Part shown: positions 9,803-21,100 of the stretch, piece by piece
Position numbering within the stretch: the first letter of the stretch is position 1
Layout: every line of letters starts with the position of its first letter
Assembly (NCBI GenBank): GCA_030679955.1
Contig: JAUXSF010000019.1
Location: forward strand, 36,387 to 100,386
Reading direction: 5' to 3'
From: Chlamydiales bacterium
GTDB lineage: Bacteria > Chlamydiota > Chlamydiia > Chlamydiales > JAJFMA01
DNA: 64,000 nucleotides
Translations under genes and position numbers: made by a program
Notes under the pieces: model-generated
Database searches by the model: none
What the model saw: only the letters and a program-made list of their open reading frames with translations
What the model was told of the DNA's origin: nothing

Positions 9803-12800
9803 TTACTGAGTCGTTAAAAAGCTACCAGATTCAGGATCGTAAAACCCCTTGTTGGTGCGCACAAAACCAGTTTCTGGCTCGACCCTATTGCCACCAAAGC
9901 GCCAAGGATTAACAGCAGGGGCTGTTGAGCGGTGCCATAGCCTCCAGTATAGGCTAGAAGTATAACGAATTTCCTCACCCAGCATGCTGTGCCTATAGGC
10001 CTCGCGAACCTTGCCGTCTGCCGCGGACAGTAGTGCGACGATATTGCCATGTCGGTCTTGTATAGGAGCATACAGGTTTGCGTTAATCTCTATAGCTACG
10101 GTGTCTTCTCCTATCATTCTAAACTGTCTCAAGGAGCCGCCTTTGTCGGTGGCTCCAATATCGGTTTGATCGCAATAGAAGTACAATTCCTCGTCAACGA
10201 CGTCTCCGAGGGCATCATAAGACATTTTGCTCATGCATCGATTAAAGGCGTCGTACGTATAAATCCAGCGACCTTCTGTTGACTGCATTTCCACAAGACG
10301 CCCAATGGCATCGTAATGATATTTTCGGTGGCTATCAGATAGTCTAAAGCCTGCTGGATCGTAAGTGTAGCGCGAATCACCATGTTGTAGTATCTGACCA
10401 AGATCGTTCAATTGGCATGGCAGGCCATCCTTGCTAAGTCGATTATTTATCGAATTATAGCTGTAGGTGTGTTGTGCGACCCCTACCTCCCTTGTCAGAT
10501 GGTACAGATCGTCATATTCGTACTGGCATAATGCCTCATCCATTTGATCTCTGCGATTCAGTTTGATCAATTTGCCTGCAGCATTATAACCGTCATCTGG
10601 AACCGACTCCTCGTAATGGGCATTATACAGAGTTTTCAGGCGGCCTGCATCATCCCAAGAGTATTGGATAGTGCCGGCACCCTTAATCATTTTACTTTCA
10701 AGAATACGTCCAGCAGCATCGCGAGCGATGTAGTCATGACGATAGAGAGGGACGTTATTGGAGGTTAATCGTTCGACACTTAGCAAGTACGACTCGTCAT
10801 AGACGTGGAAGACCGCGCTGCCATCGGGCAGTACCATCTTTATCATGCGATCTAGGCCATCATATTCATAAGCAAGCGACAGCCCGTTTGCTAATGTTTC
10901 ATGAATCAGACGATTGGCATTATCATATCTGCGCTTTGTCTCAGTTCCTTGAATATTGTCTCTACAAGCGATGAGATTGCCATTGGCATCATAGCTATAG
11001 TGGTAATTGATTGAGGCATCCGACGCAGAGAAGTTTGAGAGTCGACCTTGTGAATCATAGATATACCTGAGAACTGTTCCGTCTGGCGTTATCTCGGCTT
11101 CTTTTTGGCCATATCTATTGTAATTGTAGTAGGACTGCTTGAGATGAGGAGTGCCATGCGTTGTCAGCCTTCCCATGCTGTCGTACTGCCACTCTGTGAT
11201 GACCTCTCTATCTGGCAAGTCTTCTGCTTTGACGATATCAATTCGCTGTTGCAATCTACCTAGGAGATCGTACCTTAAGCGGTGACAGCTTGTTTCTATG
11301 CCTGATGCGTTGGTTGTTACATTGCATACGGGGCGTCCAAGGGCATCATAGGTGATGATTACTTGATTTCCCAAGCTATCGACAGAGGTTGTTTGCAGGA
11401 CACGCTGACCTCGTTCATTCTGATAGTTGTAGTTATACAACGTGGGTGAGCTTTCTACGTTTTCGTTTAGATGCGCAGGTTCATTCGCGATGGTGCAAAC
11501 ATCCGTGATATCTGGGCCTATCCATTTGATTGTTTTCGATAGGTTCCCTTTATCATCATATTCGTAGCTAGACCATCCTGAGGGTGTGATGAATTTTATC
11601 AGGAGACCGGTATTGTCATATTGGTATTGAGTCACACTTCCGTTGGCATCGGTCTCAGAGGTCAAGAGATTGCCTTTATATGTCGCGGTTGTGACTCCGG
11701 AAGCTGTTTCTTTGCGCGTTGTATTACCTAATCCATCGTATGTAAATTGTGTCCAGCAGCCATTGAGGGCTTTTTTGTGGCGCAAAGTGCCATCTAAATT
11801 GTATTCATAGCTCTCCGTTGATCCGTCTGGATATTCCACCTGGGTGATTTGGTTTCTGGCGTTATATTTTTTATGTGTATGGTTTCCTTGAGCATCTATG
11901 ATGGCGGTGATGTTGCCGACAACATCATATTCCAGGCGCTCTGTAGCCTGTTGTCCTTGATCGTTTGGTGGCAGCGTGGTAGCAATTAGACGACAAAGAT
12001 CATCATATCGGTAGCTGGTCGTGTTGCCAAAACTATCTGTAGAGGCGATACGGTTTCCCAACAAGTCATAATGATAATGCTGTTCGAAAGCTTGCCCATC
12101 CGCGCAGACATGTCTTTCACCGATCAAGCGGTTCATGCAGTCATAAGAGAGCTCTTGGTACTCCTCGGAATTGGATGGTTTCTCGTATACCTTATTTCCG
12201 TTGGCATCGAATCTACGCTGGATAATCGCTCCGGTGGAGTTCTGTTCCCAAATTACGTTTCCTAGGCGATCGTATTGCCATTGTAGTGTGTATTGGTGGG
12301 TGTCATTGGCATCGTAGAATACCTGTTCGGTCATCCAGCCTTCATTAGAGTAGCTGTTGATCTTGGTAGTCACATGTCTCTCAAAACCTATCTCCGGGTC
12401 GTAGAAATACTCGCTTTCTACCTCTGGCAGTCCATAGGGGAAGGTCTTTCGTGGTGTAGTGCGCGTTATCTTTCTGATCATGACATCCGCAAGGTCCTCA
12501 GGAGAGTCACCTGAACCATCGTCAACAATCTTGGCGATCACGTTTGCCTGATCATCATGCTGATAGAATTCACGTTTGAGTATCTTGCCATTAGCCACTG
12601 TCTTAACGGATTCCAAGATATTGCTGTTTAGCTTGTATCCATAGAGGATTTTACTATCATTCGGTTGTTCTTCGGAAAGAAGTAGTCCGTATTTGTCTTG
12701 TGAGTACGTTTTTCTAATGACGTGGCTCTCACAGCCATTATAATAAGGGGTACCTTGCGGGCTAAGTACAGGCAATGTGTGGTTGGTGCCGGAAAGTGGC

Positions 12801-14236
12801 CCTAGTAGGTGCTCGGCAATGATCTTGTTGTTTGCATCGTAGTCGAAGTACTTGCAGGATACTACATTGTCTCTCTCATCCAACAATGCGTTGCACAGCA
12901 GGTTGCAGCGAGCTCCCCAAAAGAACTTTCTTGTGGAGTATTTACGGAATTCGTTCTCGGTTCGCCCAAGATACCGTTCGATCGTATCTAGTTTCGTTCC
13001 ATTGCCAAATCTGTAAACTGTGCGGTTATTGTGGGCATCGCGCATTTCAGTTTGTCCCGGACCGTACAGAAAGTGATGTGTAGTGATCACACTGTTTCCA
13101 GGTCCTCCAGGTACCTTAAGCGTATAGACTTTTCCAAACGAGAGGCTCTTATTATTTACGTAGTAGTCAATTTGCTGAAAACGCCCCTCAGGCATCTGCC
13201 TTAGGCGCAAGCGCTCTAAGTGTAAGTCGTCTAGTACAAGATAGGAGTAGCGTTCAAGAGGGGAATTGGGTGTGTTTGCCTCTATCAAGTAGCTGGTGAG
13301 ACCCAGTCTAGTAGGAGTGAGTCTAAACGTATAGGCAGCCTCTCTGCCATCAATAGAACGTAACCTAGCGCATCTTATGGAACCGGTCATGCAATCTGAG
13401 TAATCAAATGTAAGCGAAGCGAAAGGCAGTGAATCTGCCTCGTTGCATAACGTGATCTTGCTTAGGCGAACATGATCATCGGTGTGTTCATAGCGAAGGA
13501 GGTGACCATTCGGACGAATTTCTTCGGTAAGGCTTAAATGTCCGGGCAGATGTACGATGTGCTGGTTTCTCAGACGCTCAAACCTTCTAATACCGCCATT
13601 GCAAAGGTTTATAGTCATGCTTTGGTTGGCCGCTAAAAAGTCCGCTGTTTGATTTTTTAGGTCTTCAGTAATGCCTCGATCATAGAGCGCCAATTGTTGG
13701 TCTCCATGGCAATCCTGCGGAGGGTATTTCGCGATTAACTGTCGGCCTACTCTATCCCACGCTACTTCGGTGGAAGTTACATAGTTGACAAGGGTGCCTG
13801 TCGGTTCGGGAGCAATCAGCCGATAGAAGTCGTTATGGACGGCGATAATCGCCTCTTTTGGGTGGTTATACGTCCAGTTATCGCACAAACTGAACCCATC
13901 CCGTCGATCACCGGAACAGTATATACGCTGAAACGTCAAGGGCTCTGGCCCGGGTAAGGCAAAGTCCAATGCTGTGTGAGTGTAGCTCCCAGTAAGAATG
14001 TTAACGCACCCCGCCACGATTTCAGAGGGGCTTTCAGCGTAGAGTCCTAGGGAGATAGAGCAGAAGAAGGAAAATAGCAATCGCATGATATTGGTTGGTA
14101 AGGCAAGAGTTTTCGTGATTAAGGTGCGTATCTTTAGCACTTCATCGGATTTAATCAAGGTTTTTTTTGGACTACCCGAGCCCTGAGTCGCCAAAGGGGC
14201 TATATTGTCCTCTTTTTTTGGGTCGAGAGTCTCCAT
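9803..14236 (-). CDS. RHS/YD-repeat protein lacking a C-terminal toxin tip
   Basis: A 1477-residue RHS-family protein. The N-terminal part has the GCVN-L-TG...PGPEPL segment seen before YD shells. From about residue 450 it carries dozens of YD repeats (YDxxGxL/R, YxYD), which in this family form a hollow beta cocoon around a toxin. It ends at the conserved closing segment (NPWRFGGN...ETGF...GFYDPESGSFL) plus four residues, so no variable toxin domain follows. A signal peptide-like stretch (MRLLFSFFCSISLGLYA) begins at residue 51, so translation from ATG 14086 is possible; the first 50 residues look atypical for an export signal. The DNA just past the stop is a repeat element. A second RHS-type gene starts at 63581. 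Confidence 0.85.
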   Translation of the reverse strand: METLDPKKEDNIAPLATQGSGSPKKTLIKSDEVLKIRTLITKTLALPTNIMRLLFSFFCSISLGLYAESPSEIVAGCVNILTGSYTHTALDFALPGPEPLTFQRIYCSGDRRDGFSLCDNWTYNHPKEAIIAVHNDFYRLIAPEPTGTLVNYVTSTEVAWDRVGRQLIAKYPPQDCHGDQQLALYDRGITEDLKNQTADFLAANQSMTINLCNGGIRRFERLRNQHIVHLPGHLSLTEEIRPNGHLLRYEHTDDHVRLSKITLCNEADSLPFASLTFDYSDCMTGSIRCARLRSIDGREAAYTFRLTPTRLGLTSYLIEANTPNSPLERYSYLVLDDLHLERLRLRQMPEGRFQQIDYYVNNKSLSFGKVYTLKVPGGPGNSVITTHHFLYGPGQTEMRDAHNNRTVYRFGNGTKLDTIERYLGRTENEFRKYSTRKFFWGARCNLLCNALLDERDNVVSCKYFDYDANNKIIAEHLLGPLSGTNHTLPVLSPQGTPYYNGCESHVIRKTYSQDKYGLLLSEEQPNDSKILYGYKLNSNILESVKTVANGKILKREFYQHDDQANVIAKIVDDGSGDSPEDLADVMIRKITRTTPRKTFPYGLPEVESEYFYDPEIGFERHVTTKINSYSNEGWMTEQVFYDANDTHQYTLQWQYDRLGNVIWEQNSTGAIIQRRFDANGNKVYEKPSNSEEYQELSYDCMNRLIGERHVCADGQAFEQHYHYDLLGNRIASTDSFGNTTSYRYDDLCRLIATTLPPNDQGQQATERLEYDVVGNITAIIDAQGNHTHKKYNARNQITQVEYPDGSTESYEYNLDGTLRHKKALNGCWTQFTYDGLGNTTRKETASGVTTATYKGNLLTSETDANGSVTQYQYDNTGLLIKFITPSGWSSYEYDDKGNLSKTIKWIGPDITDVCTIANEPAHLNENVESSPTLYNYNYQNERGQRVLQTTSVDSLGNQVIITYDALGRPVCNVTTNASGIETSCHRLRYDLLGRLQQRIDIVKAEDLPDREVITEWQYDSMGRLTTHGTPHLKQSYYNYNRYGQKEAEITPDGTVLRYIYDSQGRLSNFSASDASINYHYSYDANGNLIACRDNIQGTETKRRYDNANRLIHETLANGLSLAYEYDGLDRMIKMVLPDGSAVFHVYDESYLLSVERLTSNNVPLYRHDYIARDAAGRILESKMIKGAGTIQYSWDDAGRLKTLYNAHYEESVPDDGYNAAGKLIKLNRRDQMDEALCQYEYDDLYHLTREVGVAQHTYSYNSINNRLSKDGLPCQLNDLGQILQHGDSRYTYDPAGFRLSDSHRKYHYDAIGRLVEMQSTEGRWIYTYDAFNRCMSKMSYDALGDVVDEELYFYCDQTDIGATDKGGSLRQFRMIGEDTVAIEINANLYAPIQDRHGNIVALLSAADGKVREAYRHSMLGEEIRYTSSLYWRLWHRSTAPAVNPWRFGGNRVEPETGFVRTNKGFYDPESGSFLTTQ

Positions 14237-14350
14237 AGTCTCTTTCGTTGCAAAGACCCCTTTCCCAAAGACAAAACATGTGACAAATAAATTGATATTT
14301 GATACGATGAAAAAAATACTAACTTAATTATAGTGTGTTTGAAGTAGTAT

Positions 14351-17300
14351 ATGGTAAGTTTACCAAAGATATTAGAGCCATATAAAGAAGCTGGTAAAAG
14401 CCTTATTAAGAGTGGTGCCGTTAAAGAAATTGAATTTTCCGGCGCAACTTACCAAGTTTTGGTTGAAGATCCTTCGCGAGAACAGGGCGTTTGGGCCTTC
14501 ATGCAGCTAGATGAAACCGGGAGCATCAACGATTGCTTCTGTGGCTGTGATGAAAGCGATGAGAATGCAGCCTGCCGACACTTAGCAGCAGCTTACTTCA
14601 AAGTTTTCAATGGCAATGCTGTACCGCTTCACCTTCGGTTTGAGCACTCCATCTGGCATCAGCTCTGCAGCCACTATGCGGAGAAGATCGGATACGATTC
14701 AGACCAACTTAAAAAGAGTCAGGATGGTGGCTATGAGTATTGTTCGATATCCGGGAAGCGGCTCTTTAGCATCCGTGGAGTTACCAAGGAAGGTAAGGAA
14801 GTTTTACGTCAGCTCATGGAAACGCGGCTGCAAGAAACTGAAGAAACCTCACTAAAATTTTCCAATTTATCCCAGTCAGAGATCCAGTTATGGCGTGAAG
14901 GTCGCCCCAGCTTGAGTTTATTGTACCATCTATCGTTTTGGAACGACTTAGCTCGCTGGATGATGGTAATGCAGGATCGAAAGACATATGACCTAACCTT
15001 CGAGTACTCTGCTCAAGGTATTCCGAACTATCTCATCGCCAGTTTTACTCCGATTAAAGTGGAATTTTACTTACCGGAAGCGCTGTTACCACCATTGATT
15101 CCTGCCTTAGCTGAAGTAAAAACGCCCATGTCCATCAAAGATTACGCCAAAGACGCCATTTCAAAGATCACCTACGACGAAGAGACCGGCTGTTTGGTGA
15201 TTGATCGAACATCTTTTTCTCAAGATAGCATCGGCACACCAAAAGGTCCGGTTATACGCTTAGGTGAGTGGCTATTTTCCAAAGATCAGGGTTTTGTCCA
15301 TACCGAAGTGGGTAGCCTGCTGTCTAAGAAGAGAATATGTGGCGATGATGTCTCTGAGTTGCTGCGGCATCACTACCTGTTTGTTAAGGATAAGCTGGAC
15401 GGTGTGGATGTTCATCCCGAATCTGTCGAAGTATCCTATCATTTGTCTTTTGATTCAGACTGGAACTTGCACATTCGCTCCTACTTATTCGAGCCGGGTG
15501 ATCTCCAGCACCCTCGCTCACGGTGTTTTGGTTCATGGGCTTATTTGGCAGGCGATGGGTTCTATCGTCTGCGTAATACACGCTCGGGAGACGCTGACGA
15601 GGTGATATCCTCGCGGGACGTCTCAGACTTTGTGACGCAGAATAGAGTGTGGCTGTCAGGACAAGAAGGCTTTAGCCCACATTTGGCAAATATCGAATCA
15701 GAGCTATCGTACGAGATGGATGCTGATGGAAATCTACATTTTACTACCTACAACCCACCAGAGGATGCTACTGAGGGGCAGCGAGATTTCGGCCGTTGGC
15801 TCTATATTGCCGGTCAGGGCTTTTTCGCTAAGGTAGGATCCCATTTGGGACTTCCAGTTCGTCCAGGAGTAGTGATTAGGGCGGAGTCGTTAGGGTTATT
15901 TATACATATGAATAAAGAGGAATTGCAGTTAGTTCCGCGATTCTTTAGCTCTTCATGTCCAATTATCCGTTCACAAGTTCGGGTAATGCTCACTGAAAAG
16001 GGCATTTCGGTAATTCCTGTTTATGAATTGGAAAAGCAGTATCAGGATGCTGACCTGCGCTTTTACGGCGATTACGTTTACAACCCTGGCGAGGGTTTTA
16101 GCGCCTTGCCCTTGGATAGCCGCCTACCTGAAGACTATCGTACGCAGGTGTACATCGATTCCGAGAACGAAGCGCTATTTCTAGCTTATGAACTAGATCG
16201 ACTAAAGCCATACATCGCGTATCTAGACCCACGCTTACATAGACCTGAGCGCATGGACCTTGTGGCTGAGGAGGCTGAAATAGCCCAGCAAGGGAAGGGG
16301 TGGTACTCTCTACGCTTATCTTTCCACACCGATCGCGGGGTTATCCCCGTTACACATTTGTGGAAGGCGATTACTAATAAAGAACGGTTCCTCTTCTCCG
16401 AAGCCGGCTTGGTGGACTTACACGATCCACGGTTTGTATGGCTTCATAGTATGGCCAAACAGCGTATTGACCTGCGTAAAAACAGCATCACTCTTTCTAC
16501 GATGGAGTTGATCCGTCTTAATGTCTTCGATGAAATTAAGTCGACTAATAAGCGTGGCGACAAGGCTGAAATTACCCGCACCTTGCTACGTGAGTTGATG
16601 ACCTTTGAGGAACCTGAAGAACCCGATATTACAGGTTTAGCTAGCAACCTCAGACCTTATCAAGAAAAAGGCGTGCGTTGGTTGTGGTTTCTGTACCATC
16701 ATGGGCTTTCAGGCATGCTATGCGATGACATGGGCCTGGGTAAGACTCACCAATCTATGGCTCTCATGGCCGCTTTGCGCAACGACTTTGTTAAGCGTGG
16801 CGTAACCCGCAAGCCGCGATTTTTGGTTATTTGCCCTACCTCCGTCCTTTACCATTGGGAGGAAAAGCTACAGCAGTTCCTCCCTGGTATACGCGTGCAT
16901 ATGTTCTATGGCCTAGAGCGTAACTTGGAAGACTTCACCGATGACTGCGACGTATTGCTAACCTCTTACGGCATCTGGCGTCGTGAAGTTTCTCGTTTGA
17001 AAGAGATCAAATTTGACCTGGGAATATTCGACGAGGTGCAAGCAGCCAAAAGCCAGGCGAGTCGCCTTCACCACTCTCTGCTGAACGTTCATGCCAGTAT
17101 GCGCCTGGGCCTTACAGGCACGCCGATCGAAAACCATTTGATGGAGCTAAAGGCACTCTTTGACGTAGTTCTACCGACGTATATGCCTTCAGAGCGAGAC
17201 TATCGAGAATTTTTCATCAAGCCAATCGAGAAAGATAATGATATAGGGCGCCGACAATTGCTCTCACGCTTGATCAAGCCCTTTATGTTACGTCGTAAGA

Positions 17301-18094
17301 AAGAAGATGTGTTAACAGATCTTCCAGAGAAGACAGAAGAAATAGCTCACTGTGAGCTGTCTGTCGAGCAGCGTAAGCTCTATCGCGAAGTATTGGACCA
17401 AGGGCGCCAAGCGCTAATCACAGACCTCAGTGACCAAGCGAAGGTTATCCCTTATGTTCATATCTTTGCTATCCTCACCCAGCTAAAGCGTATTTGCAAC
17501 CATCCTGCCGTTTACCTCAAAACACCTTCGGAGTATCGTAAGCACGAATCTGGTAAGTGGGAGCTCTTTGTAGAGCTCTTAAGCGAGGCGCGTGACAGCG
17601 GTCAGAAGGTTGTCGTATTCTCTCAATATCTTGCCATGCTGGATATTTTTGAGGAGTACCTGAAGCAAGAAGGTATTTCCTTTGCTGCTATCCGCGGGTC
17701 TACCACAGATCGTGGAGAGCAGTTGAAGCTCTTTAACCAAGATCCTACTTGCGAGGTGTTCTTGGGGTCTCTACAAGCTGTAGGGTTGGGCGTTGACTTA
17801 ACTGCGGCGTCGGTAGTTATCCATTATGACCGTTGGTGGAATGCGGCACGCGAAAACCAGGCGACAGATCGTGTCCATCGTATTGGTCAACGTCGTGGTG
17901 TGCAGGTCTTTAAACTGGTCACTAAAGGCACGTTTGAAGAGCGTATAGACGCTCTTATTAACGCCAAGGGCCAGTTGATGGAGGATGTTGTCGGTGTTGA
18001 TGACCAAGATGTTATCAAGCGCCTAGATCGCCGCGAGCTCATCGAGTTGCTCCAATACGTCGACACTGCCGCCACAGCCGTCTCCGACGATTAG
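14351..18094 (+). CDS. SNF2-family helicase with SWIM zinc finger
   Basis: A 1247-residue Swi2/Snf2 ATPase. Residues about 60-80 hold a SWIM zinc motif (CFCGC...CRH). The ATPase core occupies the last 450 residues: motif I DDMGLGKT near 796-803, motif II in the DEVQ form rather than DEAH, motif III LTGTPIEN, and the C-terminal lobe ending in VHRIGQRRGVQVFKLVTKGTFEERI. The central 650 residues have no clear match by eye. Chlamydiae commonly encode such proteins; a role in DNA or chromatin remodelling is inferred from the family. A TATAGT box at 14329-14334 may be its -10. It converges with the giant gene across a hairpin repeat. Confidence 0.93.
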   Translation: MVSLPKILEPYKEAGKSLIKSGAVKEIEFSGATYQVLVEDPSREQGVWAFMQLDETGSINDCFCGCDESDENAACRHLAAAYFKVFNGNAVPLHLRFEHSIWHQLCSHYAEKIGYDSDQLKKSQDGGYEYCSISGKRLFSIRGVTKEGKEVLRQLMETRLQETEETSLKFSNLSQSEIQLWREGRPSLSLLYHLSFWNDLARWMMVMQDRKTYDLTFEYSAQGIPNYLIASFTPIKVEFYLPEALLPPLIPALAEVKTPMSIKDYAKDAISKITYDEETGCLVIDRTSFSQDSIGTPKGPVIRLGEWLFSKDQGFVHTEVGSLLSKKRICGDDVSELLRHHYLFVKDKLDGVDVHPESVEVSYHLSFDSDWNLHIRSYLFEPGDLQHPRSRCFGSWAYLAGDGFYRLRNTRSGDADEVISSRDVSDFVTQNRVWLSGQEGFSPHLANIESELSYEMDADGNLHFTTYNPPEDATEGQRDFGRWLYIAGQGFFAKVGSHLGLPVRPGVVIRAESLGLFIHMNKEELQLVPRFFSSSCPIIRSQVRVMLTEKGISVIPVYELEKQYQDADLRFYGDYVYNPGEGFSALPLDSRLPEDYRTQVYIDSENEALFLAYELDRLKPYIAYLDPRLHRPERMDLVAEEAEIAQQGKGWYSLRLSFHTDRGVIPVTHLWKAITNKERFLFSEAGLVDLHDPRFVWLHSMAKQRIDLRKNSITLSTMELIRLNVFDEIKSTNKRGDKAEITRTLLRELMTFEEPEEPDITGLASNLRPYQEKGVRWLWFLYHHGLSGMLCDDMGLGKTHQSMALMAALRNDFVKRGVTRKPRFLVICPTSVLYHWEEKLQQFLPGIRVHMFYGLERNLEDFTDDCDVLLTSYGIWRREVSRLKEIKFDLGIFDEVQAAKSQASRLHHSLLNVHASMRLGLTGTPIENHLMELKALFDVVLPTYMPSERDYREFFIKPIEKDNDIGRRQLLSRLIKPFMLRRKKEDVLTDLPEKTEEIAHCELSVEQRKLYREVLDQGRQALITDLSDQAKVIPYVHIFAILTQLKRICNHPAVYLKTPSEYRKHESGKWELFVELLSEARDSGQKVVVFSQYLAMLDIFEEYLKQEGISFAAIRGSTTDRGEQLKLFNQDPTCEVFLGSLQAVGLGVDLTAASVVIHYDRWWNAARENQATDRVHRIGQRRGVQVFKLVTKGTFEERIDALINAKGQLMEDVVGVDDQDVIKRLDRRELIELLQYVDTAATAVSDD

Positions 18095-18104
18095 CCCATA
18101 TGGA

Positions 18105-18179
18105 AATTTTAACGCAAAGACGCAGAGCCGCGAAGAGAAACAACCTTCTTTGCGCCTCTGAGTCTTTGCGTTGAATCCC
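18105..18179. repeat. Intergenic hairpin repeat, acgcaaag family, copy 2
   Basis: The arms aattttaacgcaaagacgca and its imperfect complement at the 3' end flank a short loop. The stretch agagaaacaaccttctttgc is shared exactly with copy 1 at 5547-5619. It fills almost the whole gap between two convergent genes (SNF2 and the giant protein), a position suited to a two-way terminator. Confidence 0.8.
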
Positions 18180-18183
18180 TTCT

Positions 18184-21100
18184 TTAGGTCTTAGAGATAA
18201 TAGTGCGTGCTTCTGCCACCAATGCTGCTGCAGTGAGATTTTCCAAAGGATTAATATCTTTAACATTTGGGCTCGTGGAGGCGATTTCTCCATTGGAGCG
18301 GAAGAGCCAAAAGGCTCTATCTGCGGGTAGCGCATTGGACTGTTCACGTATCCAGACATCAAAGGCCGTGCCATCCATCATAGAGCCGATGATGAGTTTC
18401 CAGACCTGCTTGTCTTCCGTCAGATCACAGATAAGTAACAGGGCATAAGGCGATTTACTGCCTCCAGCAAGACACATGCGTGTATCTGTTGCCAAGCAGG
18501 CATTGCTTGTGACAAGAATGTTTGTGTCGACTTTCACTGCATCTTCAATTTCGTACTGCAGAACCTGTTGAAGGCTCCATATGCAGGCTGCCTTGCCTGG
18601 CTCGGGATTTGTGACTGCCTTAAGATCTATGATATTTATGCTTTCACCCAAGCTTGGAGAGGCGAATTGATCTAATGTGAAAGCAATTTCTTGGGTTGAT
18701 GGGACACAATCATCTTTCACATGCTCCACATTTCTATGGATTTCCTGGTCCCTGCAATGGTTATAGTCATGCAAGCGGGATAGCTCCATATGCGCTTCAT
18801 GGATATGCATGGACTGTGAAACTCGGTTGATGTTGGACGTGATACTGACGTGAGATCTCATTTCCTTTAGCTTTCGTGGCGTCATAATCTGATCGCTAAT
18901 GCGTTGGCAAACAGTCGATACCTCTTCTTTGGTAAAGGCGATCTCTACAATAGCTTTGAGTTTTGTCAATTCTTGGATAAGATATTCCGGCGTTTCCACA
19001 GACTGTCGTTGATTGGTGTAGGCGGTCACAAGATCAGTAGAGGTTTCCTTAGCAAAGATACTGCCAACTTTAGCGAATAGCGCTATTTCCTCGGATTGAG
19101 GAAGAGCGTACAGCCTATCAAGAACAAGCTGTTCAAATTCATTGACCAGTTTTTGTAAGGCAAATGGTAGGTTGTTCTCTCTCTGCGCTTCGGCCTCTAG
19201 AATATTGGTAAAAAGCACAACATCACTTGTTGAAAGTGAATCCTTACGCAACATCTCTTGCATGAAGAGCATCACATCGTATGGCAATCCCATGAGAATA
19301 CGCTGCAGGCCATCCAGGTCGCGCATACGTCTGGCACCTTGTAGCAACTTAGGCATTGTCGTTGTTTCTTTTACTGTAACAATTGCTTCTGCGGTAGGCA
19401 TCTGACGCAGGTTCGTCCCTGTGATATGCTCTTCGTCGTAATAAGTTATTAGGCTCTTGTCATCCAGCCCTGTTTCTTGGGCGATGGTGTCTGCAGAAGA
19501 ACCACTAAGCTTTGTTGTATTGCCTAGGTTGTCTCGGTGTGTAGAGGACAGTTTTCCTGAGCCCGGTTCAAAAAACAGGACGCCTTGAACTTCCGATTGA
19601 TTTTTGCGCAGACGTTTACCAATCATCTGGCCGACGCGATCGTTGGGGATACCCCTGAAGTGAACCCCCACATCAATGAAGGTTCTTAGACGGGGTCGCT
19701 GAAGGCCTAGTTTAATCAGTTTCTTGGCATCTCGAGGAACTGCGATCAGCTCGCCTTTGCTGATTAGTAGATCGATTGTCTGACCATTGGTGCCAAAGTC
19801 GAGGACTACTTCGCAATCGAGAGGAGCCATGTTTTCTCCTATATTTGCCGAATAACCAACCATACCTCGCGCCATCGAGACAGTATTCTGTGCGTTACTT
19901 CCAGCTTGGCGTTTGAAGATCTCAACCTTCTTCAACTCCTCAACCAGTACAAAGTCCAGCACAAGCCGCATAGCAATTGACTGATTGGCTTTCAGCGCGG
20001 CTAGCATGTTATTTATCAGGTCTGCATTGGTTGCCGTATTGTCATATAGGCCAATACTAAAGGCGGTGGTAAAATCCTTTGCGATAGTTGTATCCAGCAA
20101 CGTGCTACAGTTGGTGCTTTTCTGCTCTTGCAATGCTATCTGACGGCAGTATGGAATAAAACGATCCACTTGTTCACTATTCAATCCCGTATCCAAGTAG
20201 TCCAAGATTGTGTTTAGTCCGACTATCAAAGTGTCGCTATATTCGGAGTTCCCGGCTCTTTTCATATTAGCAATTAATGGCACAGATATACGTGGAGACC
20301 CCTCACACAGTCCATGATCTTCGTCAACGCTAGATTTTAGCCGACTCTTCAATAAGTCCTCTGTCAACATAAGACGAGCTAGAATAACAAGATTAGCTTC
20401 ATCACGTCGCTCAGGGGCTGTTAAAGCCTGCGGCAATTCTGATGTTTCACCTGTAATGTATTCCTTGATCTCCGGCGCATTCCAGGGAGCTTGTTTGCAA
20501 AGAACCTTAATCACTTCTTTAATCATCAGTTTGTATTGCGCACTTGATTGCAGGGAGGAGTCATGGACGCTGAGGAGGTATTGGCCCTTGTCATCTTTGG
20601 CAGAGCAGGCAATGCGCATGATCTGGCACATCAGTTCATATTGATCTAGATTTGGCGGCGAACTAGCCCCAAATGGCATGCACAACTCGTTTAAAGGATC
20701 TAGAGCTTCGTGAACCTCGTCCATGGCAAAAACAGCCTTTTTGCGGAACAGGCGTAGGATGCTTTTTAGAGCTTGGTTAATTTTTTCCAGCTTGGCGTCA
20801 GGGGTTTCCTGCAGTAGAAAACGCATTTTTATGTACTTGCTACGCATGGCGCGTAGCGTTTCTTTTGACAATGTCACGTAATCGCGATTAACAATAGCCT
20901 CTTCTAGTAGAGCTTGAACGGGGATTAAGAACGCTTCGGTGAATTTTTTTGGATCGTCGTCAAAAGTAAATGAGTCTTGGCGCTGTCCAAAGGTCACGTC
21001 GCCGTTATGACCCATGTCATAAAGAGTTGAGGTTGCCTGTGAACTCCCAGGAATATGTGTCGACAAGGTGTTCCCATCGGCGTTTAGAAATGCAATGAGG

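Noticed and set aside
9803..14236. RHS gene as part of a mobile element with toxin/immunity cassette
   Set aside because: No toxin tip, orphan tips or immunity-like genes are found next to it, and no transposase is near.
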